Assembly: GCA_040902105.1 (NCBI GenBank)
Contig: JBBDXW010000048.1
Coordinates: forward strand, 41,775-105,774
Source of the DNA: IDS-8 sp040902105
Lineage (GTDB): Bacteria > Pseudomonadota > Gammaproteobacteria > Steroidobacterales > Woeseiaceae
Reading direction: 5' to 3'
DNA length: 64,000 bases
The notes beneath the pieces were generated by a model that did no database searches, was not told the DNA's origin, and was given only the letters and a program-made list of their open reading frames with translations. The position numbers were made by a program, and so were the translations under genes. This document shows positions 62,365-64,000 of this stretch, in pieces. The stretch's first letter is position 1, and each line of letters starts with the position of its first letter.

Positions 62365-63324
62365 TCAAATTTCAGCGTCGCTACCAATTCCTGGTGACCT
62401 GCGCATCGTGATCTGCCTGGTCAGATTACGGAACCACTTGTGTCCTTCGTCATGCTCAAAGCGGTCGTGCCACATCTGGTACACGATCACCGCATCGTCG
62501 TAGACGGGGTTTTGTAGCACCTGCAAATCCATCATTTCCGCGTAAAGCTCGGCCAGCCGTTTTGGCATCGTTGCGATGAGGTTGGTTTGGGCGACTACCC
62601 CTGGAATGACGGTCAGATGCGAGACTTCAGCAACCACTTTCCTGTGTAGCCCGCGACGTTCCAGGGCACGTTCTATCCTGGGATGGTGCAGCCGGGTTGG
62701 CCTGAGGGCCACGTGCTCCGCAGCCAGGTACTGGTCCAGGCTTAGTTCGCCGTGAATTTCAGGATGATTCGTGCGCACCAGGCAGTAGCCTGGATCGTCG
62801 AAGACAACTTCAATATGATATTCAGGATCATCGATACGCACCCAGTCCCAAACCAGATCAACGCTCCCTGCCTTCAGTTCAACGGCCATTGTTGCCCCTG
62901 GATGTGGCAAACAGATGATTTCAACGCCCGGCGCTTCGTCGGCTAGCTGACGAAGCATCCGGGGGAGAAAATAGAACTCGCCATAATCCGTCAATGCTAC
63001 TGTAAAGGTGCGATTCGAAGTTTCGGGACGAAACTCCGCGTCAATGGACAAAGCCTTGTCAAGCTGTCGGAGCGCCTCTTGAATTGGGTGTACGAGTTCC
63101 TGGGCACGTGGCGAGGGCCTCATGCCATCTGATGTACGGATGAAAAGCGGATCATTGTAAAGTTCCCGCAATCGCTTCAGAGCATTGCTGACGGCGGGCT
63201 GGGAGACGCACAGCATTTGCGCCGCTTTGCTGATGCTTTGCTCGCAGTAAATGGAATTAAAAATTTTTAATAGATTCAAATCGATATTGCGAGCGCGGGT
63301 GGACAGATTTTTATCGTGCTGCAT
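62365..63324 (-). CDS. LysR-family transcriptional regulator (NodD/NahR-like)
   Basis: 319 aa from ATG 63324. N-terminal winged helix: NIDLNLLKIFNSIYCEQSIS, KAAQMLCVSQPAVSNALKRL, RELYNDPLFIRTSDGMRPSP. The periplasmic-binding-protein-like effector domain (residues ~95-305) includes FTVALTDYGEFYFLPRMLRQ. The RxSDGMRPSPRA and DxNLL...FxSIY form is typical of the NodD/NahR/SyrM branch, whose members sense aromatic or related small acids. It lies upstream of the decayed dehydrogenase and the oxidation cluster in the same direction and probably regulates it. Confidence 0.87.
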   Translation of the reverse strand: MQHDKNLSTRARNIDLNLLKIFNSIYCEQSISKAAQMLCVSQPAVSNALKRLRELYNDPLFIRTSDGMRPSPRAQELVHPIQEALRQLDKALSIDAEFRPETSNRTFTVALTDYGEFYFLPRMLRQLADEAPGVEIICLPHPGATMAVELKAGSVDLVWDWVRIDDPEYHIEVVFDDPGYCLVRTNHPEIHGELSLDQYLAAEHVALRPTRLHHPRIERALERRGLHRKVVAEVSHLTVIPGVVAQTNLIATMPKRLAELYAEMMDLQVLQNPVYDDAVIVYQMWHDRFEHDEGHKWFRNLTRQITMRRSPGIGSDAEI

Positions 63325-63680
63325 TGCCAGATACGGAAGCCGCTGTAAGGTTCAAGATGAGAACGCAATGAATGTCAAAAGCTTTGACTAGGTATTGTAC
63401 CAACCACGATTAGGCCGATGTATACGCTTGTGGCCGTTTGGAGAAGTCAGGGCTGTCCTACTCGGCACCGCGCCGCAACCTCGGTGCCTTGGTCCAGGCG
63501 CGCAATACGGCGCAATTATTGTAAACCCTCATGCCGATGGTGAATTCGAGGTTTTCCCGGTATCGAAGGCAGTCAACTCGCCGAAGAATGATTCCCCGGA
63601 GCTGGTGAATCGCGTCGCACTGTGAACGAAAACCCCCGGCGCGAGGCCGGGGCTGTAGTCAAATATTAGGAATCTGGCCG
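63325..63680. other. Gap between LysR gene and IS5 element
   Basis: About 355 bp without a recognisable gene; a plus-strand frame (63395-63625) has no known features. It contains the LysR promoter region and the hairpin listed at 63634-63652. Confidence 0.4.
63634..63652 (-). terminator. GC hairpin with T-tract on the minus strand
   Basis: CCCCGGC (63634-63640) and GCCGGGG (63646-63652) enclose a five-base loop; read on the minus strand the stem is followed by GTTTTCGTT. This fits an intrinsic terminator for transcripts leaving the IS5 element toward the LysR gene. Confidence 0.5.
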
Positions 63681-64000
63681 GGCCTTGTTGCATGACTCCA
63701 TTTTAGGCCGGAGTCTGGTGGCGGGTGTTTCTTATTAGGAGACGCAGTGCCCATCGGGCATTCCGAGCTTCGTCATCGTGTTCAGAATTGAACAAGCAAT
63801 GCGGACCTCTGTTACCTGTGATCGCATAGTGCGGCTTCTAAGGGTACCACCGAATTCATTCTTGAAGCGCGACACGGCGGCCTCGACGAGACTTCGCCGC
63901 GTGTATCCGGATTCTCTCTGCCAACAGCGTCGACCGACACGATCGATATGTTGGATGTTCTCATCTCGCTGGTCGCTCTCGACGCCTGCATCGTCGCTGG
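63681..64000 (-). mobile_element. IS5-family insertion sequence, 3' end (continues past the window)
   Basis: The element edge is placed at GGCCTTGTTGCATGACTCC (63681-63699), which resembles terminal inverted repeats of the IS5 family (IS903/IS427 groups, GGxxTTGTTGxAT). The transposase reading frame begins inside it and runs off the window, so the other end and target duplication cannot be checked. Confidence 0.65.
63735..64000 (-). CDS. IS5-family transposase, C-terminal part
   Basis: The minus-strand frame is open to the window edge and ends at 63735-63737. It reads DENIQHIDRVGRRCWQRESG, YTRRSLVEAAVSRFKNEFGG, TLRSRTMRSQVTEVRIACSI, LNTMTKLGMPD. This matches the C-terminus of IS5-type DDE transposases (GRxxWQKxSGYxRRSLVExxMxRYKxxxGxxLxxRxxxxQxxExxIxxxxLNRM), including the final catalytic Glu in SLVEAAVSRFK. 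The N-terminal two-thirds lie outside. It appears intact over the visible part. Confidence 0.8.
   Translation of the reverse strand, partial: SDDAGVESDQRDENIQHIDRVGRRCWQRESGYTRRSLVEAAVSRFKNEFGGTLRSRTMRSQVTEVRIACSILNTMTKLGMPDGHCVS

Noticed and set aside
63395..63625. 76-codon plus-strand ORF upstream of the LysR gene
   Set aside because: No start signals, no domain and low-complexity GC-rich composition; treated as intergenic.
1..64000. CRISPR arrays, rRNA genes, complete tRNA genes, retron or toxin-antitoxin modules
   Set aside because: I looked for regularly spaced repeats, rRNA-like blocks, full cloverleaf genes and paired small ORFs with known toxin motifs and saw none beyond the tRNA-Pro fragment.

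Overview
The window looks like a chromosomal stretch of a Gram-negative proteobacterium, most likely an uncultured-type gammaproteobacterium. It carries four TonB-dependent receptors, TPR-sulfotransferases, serine hydrolases, amidohydrolases, CoA ligases and quinoprotein/cytochrome systems. The taxonomic call is inference only. Most of the sequence is GC-rich; the 12-25 kb block and a gene near 30 kb are visibly more AT-rich.

Layout. (1) 0-10.5 kb: a truncated methyltransferase, an exported histidine/aromatic ammonia-lyase relative lacking the normal MIO triad, a TPR-sulfotransferase divergent from a TonB receptor, a decayed IS3 element, and a second, diverged receptor. (2) 10.6-24.7 kb, all on the minus strand: a complete N-methylglutamate (NMG) pathway for methylamine use (gmaS, mgsABC, mgdABCD). 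It also holds two unrecognised genes between mgsC and mgdA, an extra FAD oxidoreductase upstream and a GcvT-like gene downstream. IS3-type remnants lie on both sides. (3) 24.7-31.7 kb: MFS transporter, large serine hydrolase, then decayed accessory DNA (IS1380 fragment, AT-rich orphan membrane gene, frameshifted gene) ending at a 3' fragment of a tRNA-Pro(CGG) gene, a likely att scar.

(4) 31.9-45.2 kb: a nine-gene minus-strand run (TonB receptor, racemase-like protein without catalytic cysteines, MFS, ornithine-cyclodeaminase-like protein, RidA, DAO-type oxidase, CoA ligase, cysteine-less thiolase-like protein, DUF35 protein). It is preceded by a GntR regulator and a divergent aldehyde dehydrogenase. 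TGTATACA-type palindromes sit before both the receptor and the dehydrogenase. The set reads as uptake and oxidation of an amine or amino acid, then CoA activation and retro-aldol or thiolytic cleavage. (5) 45.7-63.3 kb: a TonB receptor, then a minus-strand run. In transcription order it has a LysR regulator, a pseudogenised aldehyde dehydrogenase, a SnoaL-like lipoprotein, a CoA ligase, two amidohydrolases, a BBE-type FAD oxidase, an unusual SnoaL-diheme cytochrome c fusion, a PQQ quinohemoprotein alcohol dehydrogenase, a DUF485 protein and an ActP-like symporter. This looks like a periplasmic alcohol/sugar-like substrate oxidation system wired to the respiratory chain. A 69-bp coding-like repeat (57/69 identical) occurs inverted at 45.5 kb and 60.6 kb. 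The right edge enters an IS5-family element.
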